Below are positions 36,357-46,676 of a DNA stretch of 64,000 nt, in pieces. This stretch comes from Acidovorax sp. (GTDB lineage Bacteria; Pseudomonadota; Gammaproteobacteria; Burkholderiales; Burkholderiaceae_C), in assembly GCF_021287135.1 (NCBI RefSeq), contig NZ_JAJTBB010000021.1, positions 62,001 through 126,000 on the forward strand, read 5' to 3'. Made by a program: the position numbers and the translations under genes. The notes under the pieces were generated by a model that did no database searches, was not told the DNA's origin, and saw nothing but the letters and a program-made list of their open reading frames with translations. How positions within the stretch are numbered: the first letter of the stretch is position 1; each line of letters starts with the position of its first letter.

Positions 36357-38936
36357 ATGGATGTATCCCGCACCCGGGCCCTGCGCGGCCCCAATCTCTG
36401 GAGCCGCCACATGGCCATCGAGGCCGTGGTGGCCTGCTCGGACACCGAGCGCGCCGTAGGCCAGATGCCCGGGTTTGAAGCCCGGCTGCGCGCCCTCTTC
36501 CCGGCCATCGGGGCGCTGCACCCCGAGACGGGCGGCGGCGACGTCTCCCTGGCCCATGTGCTGCAGACGGCCGCCCTGGCGCTGCAGGCCCAGGCGGGCT
36601 GCCCCGTGACCTTTGCGCGCACCACCGCCACCACCGATGCAGGCGTGTACCAGGTCGTGGTGGAGTACAGCGAAGAGGCCGTGGGCCGCAAGGCGTTTGA
36701 ATACGCGCAGCAGCTCATTGAAGCGGCGCTGGGCAACGGCGGCTTCGACGCGGATGCGGTCATCGCAGAGCTGCGCGAGCTGGACGAGGACGAGCGCCTG
36801 GGCCCCAGCACCGGCTCCATCGTGGCCGCCGCCGTGGCGCGGGGCATCCCGTACCGCCGCCTCACGCGGGGCAGCCTGGTGCAGTTCGGCTGGGGTTCCA
36901 AGCAGCGCCGCATCCAGGCCGCCGAGGTGGACTCCACCAGCGCCGTGGCCGAGTCCATCGGCCAGGACAAAGACCTCACCAAGCGCCTGCTGCACGCGGC
37001 CGGCGTGCCGGTGCCGCTGGGCAAGCCGGTGGATACGGTGGACGAAGCCTGGGAAGTGGCCCTGAAGGTGGGCCTGCCCGTGGTGGTGAAGCCCCAGGAC
37101 GGCAACCAGGGCAAGGGCGTGACGGTGAACATCACCGACCGCGCCCAGCTGGAAGAGGCCTTCCGCACCGCGGCCGAGTACGGCACGGTGATGGTCGAGC
37201 GCTTCCTGCCCGGCCACGACTTCCGCCTGCTGGTGGTGGGCGACCAGCTCGTGGCCGCCGCCCGCCGCGAACCGCCCCAGGTGCTGGGGGACGGCCAGCA
37301 CACGGTGCGCGAACTGGTGGACCAGGTGAACCAGGACCCGCGCCGCGGCGAGGGCCACGCCACGTCCCTCACCAAGATCCGCCTGGATGACATCGCCGTG
37401 GCCCGCCTGGCCCTGCAAGGCCTGACGCCGGACGCGGTGCCGGCCAAGGGCCAGCGCGTGATCCTGCGCAACAACGCCAACCTTTCCACCGGCGGCACCG
37501 CCACCGACGTGACCGACGACGTGCATCCCGACGTGGCCGCGCGCGCCGTGGCCGCCGCCCAGATGGTGGGCCTGCACATCTGCGGCGTGGACATGGTGGC
37601 CGAGACGGTGCTGCGCCCGCTGGAAGAGCAAGGCGGCGGCTTTGTGGAAGTGAATGCAGCGCCCGGCCTGCGCATGCACCTGGCCCCCAGCTACGGCAAG
37701 CCCCGCAATGTGGGCCAGGCCATGGTGGACAGGCTGTTCGCGCACGGCGACGACGGCCGCATTCCCACCGTGGCCGTGACCGGCACCAACGGCAAGACCA
37801 CCACGGCGCGCCTCATCGCCCATCTGTTCACGGCGCAGGGCCTGCGCGTGGGCATGACCAACACCGACGGCGTGTACGTGAACGGCCGCCAGATCGACAG
37901 CGGCGACTGCAGCGGCCCCAAGAGCGCCCGCAACGTGCTACTGCACCCCGAGGTGGACGCCGCCGTGTTCGAGACGGCCCGTGGCGGCATCCTGCGCGAG
38001 GGCCTGGGCTTTGACCGCTGCTCGGTCGCCGTGGTCACCAACGTCGGCGCGGGCGACCACCTGGGGCTGAACTACATCACCACCGTGGAAGACCTGGCCG
38101 TGCTCAAGCGCGTGATCGTGCAGAACGTGGCGCCCACGGGCTACGGCGTGCTGAACGCGGCAGATCCCATCGTGGCGGCCATGGCGCCCGCCTGCCCCGG
38201 CAAGATCATCTTCTTTGCGCTGGACCGCCACCACCCGGTGATGGCCACGCACCGCGCCCAGGGCCACCGCACGGTGTATGTGGACGGGGATTCCATCGTG
38301 GCCTCCGAGGGCTCGTGGCGCGAAACCATCCACCTGCGCGACGTGCCCATCACGCGCAACGGCCGGATTGCCTTCCAGGTCGAGAACGTCATGGCCGCCG
38401 TCGCCGCCGCCTGGGGCGTGGGCATGCCCTGGCAGACCATCCGCCGCGGCCTGTCGGGCTTTGTGAACGACAGCGACAACGCGCCCGGCCGCTTCAACAT
38501 CATGGACTACCGCGGCGCCACGGTGATCGCCGACTACGGCCACAACCCGGACGCCATGCGCGCCCTGGTGCAGGCGGTGGACGCCCTGCCCGCCCAGCGG
38601 CGCAGCGTGGTCATCAGCGGTGCGGGCGACCGCCGCGACGAAGACATCCGCGAGCAGACCGTGATCCTGGGGGCTGCGTTCGACGACGTGATCCTGTACC
38701 AGGATGCCGCCCAGCGCGGCCGCGCCGACGGCGAGGTGATGGCCCTGCTGCGCGAGGGCCTGGCCGGCGCGCCCCGCACCAAGCACGTGGAAGAAATCCG
38801 CGGCGAATTCATCGCCATCGACGCCGCGCTGGCGCGGCTGCAGCCGGGCGACCTGTGCCTGGTACTGGTGGACCAGGTGGAAGAAGCCCTGGCGCACCTG
38901 GCGCAGCGCTGCACCGAAGCGGGAGCTGCGGCGTGA
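36357..38936 (+). CDS. cphA1: Cyanophycin synthetase
   Basis: The 859-residue enzyme has the full CphA1 layout: N-domain (VSRTRALRGPNLWSRHMAIE), ATP-grasp domain at about 200-460 (GLPVVVKPQDGNQGKGVTVN, EVNAAPGLRMHLAP) and an intact Mur-ligase-like domain with P-loop VTGTNGKTTTARL near 475 and downstream NVGAGDHLG and YGHNPDAMRALV. It adds Asp and Arg alternately to build multi-Arg-poly-Asp, a nitrogen reserve. The length is within the usual 850-900. The stop overlaps the creA-like start. No cyanophycinase is present in the window. Confidence 0.95.
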   Translation: MDVSRTRALRGPNLWSRHMAIEAVVACSDTERAVGQMPGFEARLRALFPAIGALHPETGGGDVSLAHVLQTAALALQAQAGCPVTFARTTATTDAGVYQVVVEYSEEAVGRKAFEYAQQLIEAALGNGGFDADAVIAELRELDEDERLGPSTGSIVAAAVARGIPYRRLTRGSLVQFGWGSKQRRIQAAEVDSTSAVAESIGQDKDLTKRLLHAAGVPVPLGKPVDTVDEAWEVALKVGLPVVVKPQDGNQGKGVTVNITDRAQLEEAFRTAAEYGTVMVERFLPGHDFRLLVVGDQLVAAARREPPQVLGDGQHTVRELVDQVNQDPRRGEGHATSLTKIRLDDIAVARLALQGLTPDAVPAKGQRVILRNNANLSTGGTATDVTDDVHPDVAARAVAAAQMVGLHICGVDMVAETVLRPLEEQGGGFVEVNAAPGLRMHLAPSYGKPRNVGQAMVDRLFAHGDDGRIPTVAVTGTNGKTTTARLIAHLFTAQGLRVGMTNTDGVYVNGRQIDSGDCSGPKSARNVLLHPEVDAAVFETARGGILREGLGFDRCSVAVVTNVGAGDHLGLNYITTVEDLAVLKRVIVQNVAPTGYGVLNAADPIVAAMAPACPGKIIFFALDRHHPVMATHRAQGHRTVYVDGDSIVASEGSWRETIHLRDVPITRNGRIAFQVENVMAAVAAAWGVGMPWQTIRRGLSGFVNDSDNAPGRFNIMDYRGATVIADYGHNPDAMRALVQAVDALPAQRRSVVISGAGDRRDEDIREQTVILGAAFDDVILYQDAAQRGRADGEVMALLREGLAGAPRTKHVEEIRGEFIAIDAALARLQPGDLCLVLVDQVEEALAHLAQRCTEAGAAA

Positions 38937-39421
38937 GGAAGACGGGCCGGCGTGCTGCGGCAGCGGCCCTGCTGCTGCTGGCTGGGGCCGCGCAGGCCGC
39001 CACGGGCGAGAAGATCGGCACGGTGGACACCGCCTTCCAGTGGATCGGCCGCGACCACGACATCATCGTGGAGGCCTACGACGACCCCGCCGTGCAGGGC
39101 GTGACGTGCTACGTGTCGCGTGCCCGCATCGGCGGCATCAAGGGCACGCTGGGCCTGGCCGAGGACCGCGCTGAGGCCTCCATCGCCTGCCGGCAGGTGG
39201 GGCCCATCAGCTTCCCCGAGCCGCTGAAGAAGCAGGAAGAAGTCTTCAGCGAACGCATGTCGATCCTGTTCAAGCGCCTGCGCATCGTGCGCATGGTGGA
39301 CCCGGCGCGCAACACGCTGGTGTACCTCACCTACTCCGACAAGCTTATCGACGGCTCGCCCCAGAACAGCGTGACCGCCGTGCCGGTGGACCGGGCCACA
39401 CCGATCCCGCTGCGCAAGTAG
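38933..39421 (+). CDS. creA: CreA-family periplasmic protein
   Basis: The 162-residue protein has a signal peptide (RKTGRRAAAAALLLLAGAAQ then A) and matches CreA (GTVDTAFQWIGRDHDIIVEA, GVTCYVSRARIGGIKG, FKRLRIVRMVDPARNTLVYL). CreA is a small exported protein of unknown function. The start is GTG 38933, seven bases after GGGAG, overlapping the cphA1 stop as GTGA. That overlap means it is probably co-translated with cphA1. A strong terminator follows 31 bp after its stop. Confidence 0.85.
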   Translation: MRKTGRRAAAAALLLLAGAAQAATGEKIGTVDTAFQWIGRDHDIIVEAYDDPAVQGVTCYVSRARIGGIKGTLGLAEDRAEASIACRQVGPISFPEPLKKQEEVFSERMSILFKRLRIVRMVDPARNTLVYLTYSDKLIDGSPQNSVTAVPVDRATPIPLRK

Positions 39422-39452
39422 AAAGTCGGCGCGCGAAGCCCTTCCACCACCG

Positions 39453-39484
39453 AAAACAAGGGGCCGCTGGCCCCTTGTTTTTTT
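39453..39484 (+). terminator. Rho-independent terminator after the cphA run
   Basis: A near-perfect hairpin, AAACAAGGGGCC then GCT then GGCCCCTTGTTT, runs directly into a T tract. It ends the cphA2-cphA1-creA transcript; its symmetry means it may also act on the opposing strand. Confidence 0.9.
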
Positions 39485-39537
39485 GAAAAACTGCCTCCAG
39501 CGCTTATTCATCAAGCGCGAGCAGCTATCAATTTCGC
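39485..39537 (+). repeat. Dispersed repeat, copy 2
   Basis: Contains CTGCCTCCAGCGCTTATTC then ATCAAGCGCGAGCAGCTATC and AATTTCGCAGC. It lies directly after the cphA terminator. Confidence 0.8.
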
Positions 39538-39541
39538 AGCA

Positions 39542-40204
39542 TCACGCTTGCGCTGCAATCTGCCGCAGGGCTTGCTCGAACACCTCCACCGGCTGCCCGC
39601 CCTGGATCAGGTGGCGCTCGTTGACGATGATGGCCGGCACGGAATGGATGCCGCTGCGCAGGTAGAGCTGCTCGCGCTCGCGCACCTCGTCGGCATAGCG
39701 GCCCGAGGCCAGCACCTCGCGCGCCTCGGCGGTGTCCAGCCCCACCTCGCCCGCCGCGCGCACCAGCACCTCGTGGTCGCCGGGGCTTTGGCCGTCGGTG
39801 AAATAGGCCTTGAACAGCGCGTGCTTGAGCTGCGTCTGCAGGCCCTTGTCCTCGGCCCAGTGCAGCAGGCGGTGTGCATCAAAGGTGTTGTAGATGCGGC
39901 TGCGCTTGTCCAGGTTGAAGGTGAAGCCCAGCGCCGCGCCGCGCGCTGCAATGGCCTCGCGGTTCTTCTGGCTTTGCTCGGGCGTGGCGCCGTACTTTTC
40001 ATGCAGGTGCTCGCCAATGTCCTGGCCCTCGGGCGCCATCTGGGGGTTCAGCTCGAAGGGCTGGAAGTGCAGGTCCAGCGCCACCTCGCCTTTCAAGCGG
40101 TCCGCCGCCTGCTCCAGCGCCTTGAGGCCGATGATGCACCAGGGGCAGGACACATCGGACACGAAATCGATCTTGAGGGTGGTGGGTGCGGCAGAGGCGG
40201 ACAT
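39542..40204 (-). CDS. DsbA-family oxidoreductase (FrnE-like)
   Basis: The 220-residue protein belongs to the DsbA/FrnE thioredoxin-fold group: KIDFVSDVSCPWCIIGLKAL with the CPWC redox motif near residues 20-23, a helical insertion, and the cis-Pro loop SVPAIIVNERHLIQGGQP near 190. It has no signal peptide, so it is cytoplasmic, as usual for FrnE-like proteins acting as disulfide isomerases or glutathione-linked enzymes. ATG 40204 is chosen over 40225; neither has a strong Shine-Dalgarno. Confidence 0.9.
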   Translation of the reverse strand: MSASAAPTTLKIDFVSDVSCPWCIIGLKALEQAADRLKGEVALDLHFQPFELNPQMAPEGQDIGEHLHEKYGATPEQSQKNREAIAARGAALGFTFNLDKRSRIYNTFDAHRLLHWAEDKGLQTQLKHALFKAYFTDGQSPGDHEVLVRAAGEVGLDTAEAREVLASGRYADEVREREQLYLRSGIHSVPAIIVNERHLIQGGQPVEVFEQALRQIAAQA

Positions 40205-40354
40205 AGGCGGTGTGCGGAAAGGCAAAGCATGAATGGTAGAACGGCGGCAATGCCCTTGCCAGCCGGGCGTTGGAACCGCCGTTGAAACGGCCCCGGCACC
40301 AGCCCCCTGCCGCCCGCTTGACCCTCAAGCGGCTTCAAGGTTTCCAATGGCTGC

Positions 40355-42652
40355 ATGACCCAGGAACACACTCCGTCCACCCCGTGCTGCGGCAGCGCCT
40401 GCAGCAGCATCAGCAGCCCCCCGCCACCCGCCCCCCACAGCCATGCCGAGCACAGCCACGGCGCTCACGGCCCCGATTGCTGTGCACCCGCAGCCGCCGC
40501 CCAGCCGGGCGCTACCGGCTCGCCGCAGCCAGGCACGCGCTTTCGCATCGCCGCCATGGACTGCGCGGCCGAGGAAAGCGAGATCCGCCACGCGCTGGCC
40601 AGCGTGCCCGGCATCCGCGGGCTGGGCTTTCAGCTGGCGGCCCGCACGCTGGCCATCGACGCCCCTGCCGACGTGCTGCCGGCCGCCCTGGCCGCGATCC
40701 GCAAGGCGGGGTTCGACCCCGAGCCGCTGGACGCCGCCTCGGTCGCGGCGGCGCCCGCCGACGGCCTGCTGCGCCTGGGCGGCGCGCTGGCCCTGGCGGT
40801 GGGGGCCGAGGGGGTGGCGTTCTTCGCGCCCGACACGCAGGCATTCCGCGCCCTGGGCATGGTCGTGGCCGCCGCGGCCATTGGCCTGGCGGGCTTTTCC
40901 ACCTACCGCAAGGGCCTGGCCGCCTTGCGCCAGGGGCGGCTGAACATCAATGCGCTGATGACGGTGGCCGTCACCGGCGCCTTCCTGATCGGCCAGTGGC
41001 CGGAAGCCGCCATGGTGATGGCGCTGTACGCCGTGGCCGAGCTGATCGAAGCGCGCGCGGTGGACCGGGCGCGCAATGCCATCCAGGGCCTGCTGGCCCT
41101 GGCGCCCGACACGGCGGAAGTGCGCCAGCCCGACGGCCGCTGGGCCGTGGCGGCGTGCGCCGACGTGCCGCTGGGGGCCACGGTGCGCGTGAAGCCCGGC
41201 GCCCGCATTCCGCTGGACGGCACCGTGGCGGCTGGCACCAGCGCCGTGAACCAGGCACCCGTCACCGGCGAGAGCATTCCGGTGGACAAGGGCGTGGGGG
41301 ACGCCGTGTTCGCAGGCACCATCAACGACACCGGCCTGTTGGAGGTGACGGTGACCGCCGCCGCCAGCAACACCACGCTGGCGCGCATCATCCACGCCGT
41401 GGAGCAGGCCCAGGGCGCGCGAGCCCCCACGCAGCAGTTTGTGGACCGGTTTGCCGCCGTGTACACGCCCGCCGTTTTCGTGGCCGCGCTGCTGGTGGCG
41501 GTGCTGGGGCCCTGGGCGCTGGGCTGGGGAGGGATGGAGGCGCTGTACAAGGCGCTGGTGCTGCTGGTCATCGCCTGCCCCTGTGCGCTGGTGATTGCCA
41601 CGCCCGTCACCGTGGTCAGCGCGCTGGCATCGGCCGCGCGGCGCGGCATCCTCATCAAGGGCGGCGTGTACCTGGAGGACGCGCACCGGCTGCGCGCCGT
41701 GGCGCTGGACAAGACCGGCACCCTCACCGAAGGCCGCCCCCGCCTGGTGGCGCAAGAGGTGCTGGCCACCACGGCCCCCGCGGCCCAGGTGCTGGGCTGG
41801 GCGGCCGCGCTGGCCGGGCACTCGGACCACCCCGTGTCGCGCGCCATTGCGCAGGGCCTGCACGACACGGCCGGCTCGGCAGCCGAACAGGCCGGCCCGG
41901 CGGTGCAAGGCTTTACCGCCTTGGCGGGCCGGGGCGTGCAGGGCCAGGTGGATGGGCGCACGCTGGTGCTGGGCAACCACCGGCTGATCGAAGAACGCGG
42001 CCTGTGCAGCCCCGCCCTGGAAGCGCGCCTGGCCGCCCACGAGCAGCAGGGCCGCACCGTGACGCTGCTGGCCGACGGCGCCGAAGTGCTGGCCGTGCTG
42101 GCCGTGGCCGACACCATCAAGCCCAGCTCGCGCGAGGCCGTTGCGCAGCTGCGCGCGCTGGGCGTGGCCACGGTGATGCTGACGGGCGACAACGCCACCA
42201 CCGCCCGCACGATTGCGCACGAGGCCGGCCTCGACGAGGCCCGCGGCAACCTGCTGCCCGAAGAAAAGCTGGCCGCCATCGAAGCCCTGCAGGCGCAGCA
42301 CGGCGCCCACGTGGCCATGGTGGGCGACGGCATCAACGACGCGCCCGCCCTGGCCCGCGCCGACATCGGCTTTGCCATGGGGGGCGCGGGCACCGACACG
42401 GCCATGGAAGCCGCCGACGTGGTCATCATGAACGACGACCTGCGCCGCATCCCCGAAGTGATCCGGCTGTCGCGCCACACGCGCGGCGTGCTGGTGCAGA
42501 ACATCGTGATCGCGCTGGGCATCAAGGCCGTGTTCCTGGTGCTGGCGGTGGCGGGCCATGCCTCGATGTGGATGGCCGTGTTTGCCGACATGGGCGCCAG
42601 CCTGATCGTGGTGGCCAACGGGCTGCGCCTGCTGCGCGGCGCGCGGGCCTGA
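40355..42652 (+). CDS. Heavy-metal P-type ATPase (Zn/Cd/Pb exporter)
   Basis: The 765-residue P1B-type ATPase starts with a Cys- and His-rich tail (CCGSACSS, HSHAEHSHGAHGPDCC), then an HMA domain whose metal motif is AAMDCAAEESEIR near 67 rather than CxxC. Eight membrane helices, the CPC motif VIACPCALVIATP near 405, phosphorylation site DKTGTLTEG near 450 and GDGINDAPALARAD near 655 complete it. MDCxxEE and CPC are typical of ZntA/CadA zinc, cadmium and lead exporters. No MerR-type regulator lies next to it. Confidence 0.93.
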   Translation: MTQEHTPSTPCCGSACSSISSPPPPAPHSHAEHSHGAHGPDCCAPAAAAQPGATGSPQPGTRFRIAAMDCAAEESEIRHALASVPGIRGLGFQLAARTLAIDAPADVLPAALAAIRKAGFDPEPLDAASVAAAPADGLLRLGGALALAVGAEGVAFFAPDTQAFRALGMVVAAAAIGLAGFSTYRKGLAALRQGRLNINALMTVAVTGAFLIGQWPEAAMVMALYAVAELIEARAVDRARNAIQGLLALAPDTAEVRQPDGRWAVAACADVPLGATVRVKPGARIPLDGTVAAGTSAVNQAPVTGESIPVDKGVGDAVFAGTINDTGLLEVTVTAAASNTTLARIIHAVEQAQGARAPTQQFVDRFAAVYTPAVFVAALLVAVLGPWALGWGGMEALYKALVLLVIACPCALVIATPVTVVSALASAARRGILIKGGVYLEDAHRLRAVALDKTGTLTEGRPRLVAQEVLATTAPAAQVLGWAAALAGHSDHPVSRAIAQGLHDTAGSAAEQAGPAVQGFTALAGRGVQGQVDGRTLVLGNHRLIEERGLCSPALEARLAAHEQQGRTVTLLADGAEVLAVLAVADTIKPSSREAVAQLRALGVATVMLTGDNATTARTIAHEAGLDEARGNLLPEEKLAAIEALQAQHGAHVAMVGDGINDAPALARADIGFAMGGAGTDTAMEAADVVIMNDDLRRIPEVIRLSRHTRGVLVQNIVIALGIKAVFLVLAVAGHASMWMAVFADMGASLIVVANGLRLLRGARA

Positions 42653-42670
42653 CGGGAAGCGTCCAGAATT

Positions 42671-42730
42671 TGAATAAAAACTGCCTCCAGCGCTTATGCA
42701 GCAAGCGCAAGCAGCTCCGCTATTGATAGC
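42671..42730 (+). repeat. Dispersed repeat, copy 3
   Basis: Contains CTGCCTCCAGCGCTTATG then CAGCAAGCGCAAGCAGCT and CCGCTATTGATAGCA. It lies just after the P-type ATPase gene. Confidence 0.8.
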
Positions 42731-42892
42731 AAGCTGCGCCCACCCCCGCAGCCACTGCCCGGGTTGGGCCGGCGTGCTGCCCGGCCGCAACCGCCGCGGC
42801 GCCCTGGCCCGCCGCGCCGCTGCCGCCCGCAGGGCGTTGCGCCGCCGCGCCAGGGCGGTAGCGCCGCGCCCCGCGCGTGACAGAATCGGCCC

Positions 42893-44153
<1,261 letters not shown>

Positions 44154-44167
<14 letters not shown>

Positions 44168-44990
44168 CACGCGTCCCAGAGGCCCACGGGCCGGCGGTCG
44201 GCCTCGGACCACCTCCAGCGCAGCGCATCCAGGCTGCCACCTGCTCCACCACCCACGCGGGGTCGTCCAGCGGCAGGTCGTGCCCGGCCCACGGGTGCAG
44301 CACCAGCGGCACGCCCCAGGCTGCGGCAATGGCGTGTGAGCAGGCGCAGTCCACCAAACCGTCCTGGCGGCTTGCCAGCAGCAGCATGCGCGGCACCGGC
44401 GCACTCGCGGGGGCACGGTAGCGCACGGCCGCCAGCAGCTGGCGCAGCGTGTTGCCGGCCGACACGGGCCGCTGGGTGCGCACGGCGGCCCACTGGCGCA
44501 CTACGTCGTCCACGCCGTCGTCCGTGCGGCGGCTGGTCATGCGCAAGACGGTGCGCTCCACCGCTTCTGCCGACCCGCCGGCCAGCAGCAGGCGCAGCGC
44601 CGTGCCGTAGTTGCGCGGCCGCAGCCGCTGGTAGAACGGGCTGAAGGGCCGCAAGCTGGTGTTGACCAGCACGCAGGCCGCCACCTCGGCCGGTGCCTCC
44701 AGCGCCCACTGTGTGGCCACCATGGCGCCAAGCGACATGGCCAGCACGTGGTAGGGCGGCGCCACGCCGCGCGCGGCCAGCGCAGCGCGGCACGCCTGCG
44801 CCATGGCCGGCACCGACGCGGGCGACGCCTGGTGGTGCCATTCCCCATGGCCCGGCAGGTCCAGTGCCAGCACGCGGTCCTGCGGCAATGCGTGGGCCAG
44901 GCGGGCCGCAAAGTCGCCCCAGTGCGCGGTCTCGCGCGCCAGGCCCCGCAGCAGAATCCATTGGCGCACGGTGCAGCCCTCTTCGCGCAT
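44154..44990 (-). CDS. Alpha/beta hydrolase
   Basis: The 278-residue protein has the alpha/beta-hydrolase pattern: WILLRGLARETAHWGDFAAR, VLALDLPGHGEWH, nucleophile loop LAMSLGAMV near 95 (Ser in a degenerate GxSxG), RQDGLVDCACSHAIA with an acid residue, and PWAGHDLPLDDP with the catalytic His. The start is ATG 44990, four bases after the M14 peptidase stop, so the two are co-transcribed. The substrate is unknown. Confidence 0.8.
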
Positions 44991-44994
44991 CACA

Positions 44995-46005
44995 TCAATA
45001 CCAGGCCGCCAGGGCTTGCGCACGCCGCCCGGCCCGCTGCGCGGGAGCGGGCGTCCACCGGTCGTGGCTGCAGGCCGCACGCGCCAGAAAGTCCAGCAGC
45101 GACACGTGGCGCCGCAGCACCCGCTGCTGGCGGTGGCTGATGAGCGGGTTGAAGATGCCGTTGCGCGAGAACAGCTGGCGCGGGTTCTTCTTGATCCACA
45201 GCCACGACCCCATCTCCAGCGTGAGCGGCAAAAAGGTGTGCTCCGGGCGTTCGCGGCAGGCCTGCAGGTACAAGTGGTCCCACAGGTCGCCGTGCGCCAG
45301 GTACTGCGCGCTTTGCGGCTCGATGGTGTACGGATGGTGGCTGTGGGCCTGCAGAAAGATCTCCTGCAGCGCATGCATCTCCGCCAGGTGCGCAATGGGC
45401 TTGCGCGTGTGGGCGAACGGGAACCACAGCCGGTCCTTCACGCCAAAGCCCGAGTGGCAGTCCAGCGCCATGCTGAACGGGCGCGCCAGCAGCTCCTGCT
45501 GCACCACCTCGCACAAGGCGGCGCTTTCCACCTCCAGCGGTTCCCCCAGGCGCCCGCGGTACCAGGGCAGCCCGGCGCTCACCCGCTGCCCACCGATCCA
45601 CAACGGCACCCGGTCGGTGGCGTCGACCGGGGCATTGCGCATCAGGTCCACGCCGCGCGGATTGGCGCGCGTGGCCGCCCACATGCCGCCGGGGTTCACC
45701 ACCGGCATGAACACAAGGCGCATGTGCTCCAGCTGGCGGTGCAGCAGGGTGTCCCACTGCAGCCGCATCACCAGGCTCTGCAGGTAGGCGATGACCACCT
45801 CGGCACCGATGCGCTCCAGCCCGTGCACCCCGCCAAAGAAGCCCATCGCGGGCACGTCCAGCGCCGGGTTGCCCAGGGCCATGGCATGGATGGGGAACCG
45901 GGCGCCGGAGGCCACCGCCACCTCCCGCACCACGCGCACCTGCAGGTGCGGCGCGCCCATTTCGATGATCTTCTCCAGCGCCAGCAGCTCGGGCAGGGTG
46001 TTCAT
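44995..46005 (-). CDS. M14-family zinc carboxypeptidase / succinylglutamate desuccinylase-like protein
   Basis: The 336-residue protein carries the M14 zinc motif GFFGGVHGLERIG (HxxE near residues 61-64), MPVVNPGGMWAATRANPRGV, LDCHSGFGVKD with the third zinc ligand near 175, and a late conserved Glu in LTLEMGSW. This is typical of M14 peptidases and AspA/AstE-like deacylases. It lacks a signal peptide, so it is probably cytoplasmic. ATG 46005 is chosen because the family starts near MNTLPELLALEKII. It lies upstream of, and is coupled to, the hydrolase. Confidence 0.8.
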   Translation of the reverse strand: MNTLPELLALEKIIEMGAPHLQVRVVREVAVASGARFPIHAMALGNPALDVPAMGFFGGVHGLERIGAEVVIAYLQSLVMRLQWDTLLHRQLEHMRLVFMPVVNPGGMWAATRANPRGVDLMRNAPVDATDRVPLWIGGQRVSAGLPWYRGRLGEPLEVESAALCEVVQQELLARPFSMALDCHSGFGVKDRLWFPFAHTRKPIAHLAEMHALQEIFLQAHSHHPYTIEPQSAQYLAHGDLWDHLYLQACRERPEHTFLPLTLEMGSWLWIKKNPRQLFSRNGIFNPLISHRQQRVLRRHVSLLDFLARAACSHDRWTPAPAQRAGRRAQALAAWY

Positions 46006-46185
46006 GGCAACGGCGGGGCAGGCGCAGCGGGGGTGGACGGCAGGGATTGGCGCAGAGCATAGCCCCGGCCCCCGCCGCTGTGCAGCCCGCGCGGCGGGGT
46101 GTGGGATTTCAGCGAAACGACGCGCAGCTGTCACACAAGCGCGTTACCTTGCCTGCAACTCAACCTGTCGAAGAGGCGCACGATC

Positions 46186-46323
46186 ATGCTCTGGAGATGG
46201 CTCGGACTGCAGCGGCTGCTGGATGAACTCTTTGATGCGCCGGGTGGGTTGAGTTTCGACCTGCCCCGCACCCATGAATGGTCCGTGTTCGACGACGCCG
46301 CCGTGCCGTCGTCACCCGACTGA
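46186..46323 (+). CDS. Small ORF, 45 residues
   Basis: The ORF begins ATG 46186 with GAGG upstream and encodes a short protein starting MLWRWLGLQRLLDELFDAPG and ending DDAAVPSSPD. The amphipathic N-terminal helix and acidic tail are plausible, but I recognise no family. It is followed 6 bp later by another small ORF. Coding status is likely but unproven. Confidence 0.45.
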   Translation: MLWRWLGLQRLLDELFDAPGGLSFDLPRTHEWSVFDDAAVPSSPD

Positions 46324-46329
46324 AGCGCC

Positions 46330-46461
46330 ATGGCCCGACAGGCATTGCGGTGGTGCACGCTGGGGTGCGTTCTGGCCTGGGGGCTGGTGGAGCTGATGGC
46401 CCTGCAGCGCCAGCGCCTGCACGTGTGGCGCCTGCGGCACCAGGGCGCACACCCTCGTTGA
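46330..46461 (+). CDS. Small ORF, 43 residues, one membrane helix
   Basis: The ORF encodes MARQALRWCTLGCVLAWGLV, a hydrophobic segment, then an Arg- and Gln-rich tail (LMALQRQRLHVWRLRHQGAH). It lies 6 bp after the 45-residue ORF, so the two may be a bicistronic small-protein pair. No family is recognised. It was found by reading past the first ORF. Confidence 0.4.
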   Translation: MARQALRWCTLGCVLAWGLVELMALQRQRLHVWRLRHQGAHPR

Positions 46462-46676
46462 CACTTTGCGCGCGACGGCGCGCACGGCTTGCCGCCCGTG
46501 ATTTCTCGCGCAGCGCGCCTTGCATCCCATCCCGGCAAGGTGCTTGTGCGACCCCGAAAAGATTTTGAATAGGTTCTCAGGTTTTGCGCCGCAACCGCGC
46601 CGCACCTAGAATTGCGCACCTCCCTGCAAAGCAGGGGAGGCACTGTGCAACTCTGAACCCACAAGAAATCACCATC

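Noticed and set aside
33678-37823. 1381-residue open frame on the minus strand opposite cphA2-cphA1
   Set aside because: It is a GC-rich antisense shadow: the plus strand has a complete enzyme family match, and the minus frame is low-complexity His/Gly/Val/Arg with no known domain.
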